7,672 nt of DNA from an uncultured Actinomycetes bacterium. GTDB lineage: Bacteria; Actinomycetota; Actinomycetes; S36-B12. This document shows positions 7,277 to 7,672 of the stretch, piece by piece; the first letter of the stretch is position 1; every line of letters begins with the position of its first letter. The notes beneath the pieces were generated by a model. The model worked only from the letters and a program-made list of their open reading frames with translations, was not told where the DNA came from and searched no databases. The translations under genes and the position numbers were made by a program. The DNA lies in NCBI GenBank assembly GCA_937902285.1, contig CALGTB010000325.1:1-7672 (forward strand), written 5' to 3'.

Positions 7277-7295
7277 ACTTTTGCAACTTCTTGCG
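7277..7295. repeat. Short phased direct repeat upstream of the small gene
   Basis: ACTTTTGCA is directly followed by ACTTCTTGCG. The two TTGC cores are exactly 10 bases apart, about one helical turn. It lies at the left edge of the A/T-rich island, between the divergent fbiC and small-protein genes. It may be a pair of half-sites for a regulator binding direct repeats, but it is short and imperfect. Confidence 0.3.
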
Positions 7296-7314
7296 TGAAC
7301 CTACTCACATTCCG

Positions 7315-7345
7315 TCAGATTTGTTTGCTCTGATGACAAATCTGA
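7315..7345. promoter_or_regulatory. Perfect 10-base inverted repeat, probable operator
   Basis: TCAGATTTGT (7315-7324) and ACAAATCTGA (7336-7345) are exact reverse complements separated by 11 bases. The repeat lies in the only A/T-rich stretch of a very GC-rich window and covers the -35 region of the candidate promoter of the 55-codon gene. No T run follows on either strand, so an operator is more likely than a terminator. The protein that would bind is unknown. Confidence 0.6.
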
Positions 7346-7353
7346 GACATAAT
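7325..7353 (+). promoter_or_regulatory. Candidate promoter of the small-protein gene
   Basis: TTGCTC (7325-7330, TTG matching consensus) is followed by a 17-base spacer and CATAAT (7348-7353, five of six matches to TATAAT). A less likely alternative is ATGACA (7333-7338) with TATGTC (7357-7362) at an 18-base spacer. Transcription would begin near 7360, leaving a 5' leader of about 60 bases before the GTG at 7422. Confidence 0.5.
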
Positions 7354-7362
7354 CGTTATGTC
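7346..7362. promoter_or_regulatory. 17-base palindrome over the -10 region
   Basis: GACATAATCGTTATGTC is a perfect palindrome with seven-base arms and a three-base centre (TCG). It overlaps the candidate -10 (7348-7353) and begins one base after the larger inverted repeat ends. A protein bound here would block RNA polymerase, so it resembles a repressor operator of the kind used by many homodimeric helix-turn-helix regulators. I cannot match it to a named box. Confidence 0.55.
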
Positions 7363-7421
7363 CGCAGGGAGACCCCCAAGGACGACAGGCACCACAACGA
7401 CGACAACAGGAGTGATCCTCC

Positions 7422-7589
7422 GTGAAGGCTTTCTCGAAGGTGTTCGCACACGTTCTCGACCAGCGCCCCGACGACGGCCCCTCGGCCGTCCGCCGGCAGA
7501 TTCATCGCGAGTGGGACCGTCAGCGGGCCTTGGCCATGAGCCCCTCTGAGCGTGCGGAGATCGACGCGATCTTCTCCCGCAACCTCTAG
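7422..7589 (+). CDS. Small charged protein of unknown function (55 residues)
   Basis: The frame runs from GTG at 7422 to TAG at 7589 and is too short for usual length cut-offs. AGGAG at 7408-7412 lies nine bases before the start. About 85% of codons end in G or C, as in the neighbouring genes, which supports real coding. The product begins VKAFSKVFAHVLDQRPDD. Its middle is strongly charged (RRQIHREWDRQRALAM) and it ends with SERAEIDAIFSRNL. It has no signal peptide, membrane segment, cysteine or metal motif and is probably helical and cytoplasmic. I do not recognise a named family; the REWDRQRA and SERAEIDAIFSR blocks look like a conserved short actinobacterial protein, but that is an impression. 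It diverges from fbiC and has the most elaborate control region in the window. Confidence 0.7.
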   Translation: MKAFSKVFAHVLDQRPDDGPSAVRRQIHREWDRQRALAMSPSERAEIDAIFSRNL

Positions 7590-7613
7590 GAGCACGACCG
7601 AGAGCACGACCGA
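7590..7613 (+). repeat. Exact 12-base tandem duplication after the small gene
   Basis: GAGCACGACCGA occurs twice head to tail (7590-7601 and 7602-7613), starting at the base after the TAG of the 55-codon gene. The two copies are identical, which suggests a recent slippage event. Confidence 0.8.
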
Positions 7614-7627
7614 ACCACCCGACCTGA

Positions 7628-7646
7628 TCCCCTCCGCGAGTGGGGA
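7628..7646 (+). terminator. Weak GC hairpin downstream of the small gene
   Basis: TCCCC (7628-7632) pairs with GGGGA (7642-7646); inside, after a T-T mismatch, C7634 can pair with G7640. No T run follows, so it is at best a factor-assisted terminator. It lies 38 bases after the stop codon. The rest of the window to 7672 shows no recognisable gene. Confidence 0.3.
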
Positions 7647-7672
7647 GCTGTAGGGGCCACAACACCCGTGTG

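Noticed and set aside
7315..7345. Inverted repeat as an intrinsic terminator
   Set aside because: The stem is A/T-rich, the loop is 11 bases, no T run follows on either strand, and no gene ends next to it.
7111..7425. 104-residue rightward frame across the fbiC upstream region
   Set aside because: It has no ribosome binding site, runs through the promoter and palindromes, changes composition midway and shows no recognisable motif.
7315..7665. Leftward frames of 116 and 83 residues opposite the small gene
   Set aside because: Arg/Gly/Pro-rich shadow composition and no start signals. The rightward 55-codon frame has the ribosome binding site and sensible codon use.

Overview
The window comes from a high-GC Gram-positive bacterium, almost certainly an actinomycete. 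GC at third codon positions is very high, GTG starts are common, two starts look leaderless, and there is a fused two-domain FO synthase (FbiC), the arrangement typical of F420-producing Actinobacteria. A genus cannot be fixed from this sequence; Propionibacteriales such as Nocardioides or Aeromicrobium, or a related Micrococcales group, is only a guess. No tRNA, rRNA, CRISPR array, transposase or phage gene is visible, so this looks like ordinary chromosomal sequence.

Layout. (1) At the left edge is the start of a leftward DUF2231 membrane protein gene, cut by the window end. (2) Divergent from it, about 60 bases away, is a rightward inositol-monophosphatase-family gene, probably hisN (histidinol-phosphatase). 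Three tandem 24-base repeats begin at its stop codon. (3) A short rightward two-CBS-domain protein follows, with a strong ribosome binding site. (4) Converging on it is a leftward three-gene block in the order fbiC, SulP/STAS transporter, cytochrome P450. The genes lie only 4 to 19 bases apart, so they are probably one transcript. (5) A 289-base intergenic region (7133-7421) holds the fbiC ribosome binding site and, further right, an island rich in A and T with two inverted repeats over a promoter-like sequence. (6) A 55-codon rightward gene encodes a small charged protein of unknown function, followed by a 12-base tandem duplication and a weak hairpin.

How the genes fit together. FbiC makes FO, the deazaflavin core of coenzyme F420. 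The SulP protein should carry an inorganic anion such as bicarbonate or sulfate across the membrane. The P450 should be a heme monooxygenase that needs redox partners not encoded here. Nothing in the sequence ties the three into one pathway, so their clustering may be simple co-transcription. HisN would belong to histidine biosynthesis. The CBS protein probably senses an adenine nucleotide.

I found no convincing new multi-gene system. The items most worth checking are the double-palindrome control region and its small protein, the eight-codon ORF that links fbiC to the transporter gene, the divergent leaderless promoters, and the tandem repeats placed exactly after stop codons.
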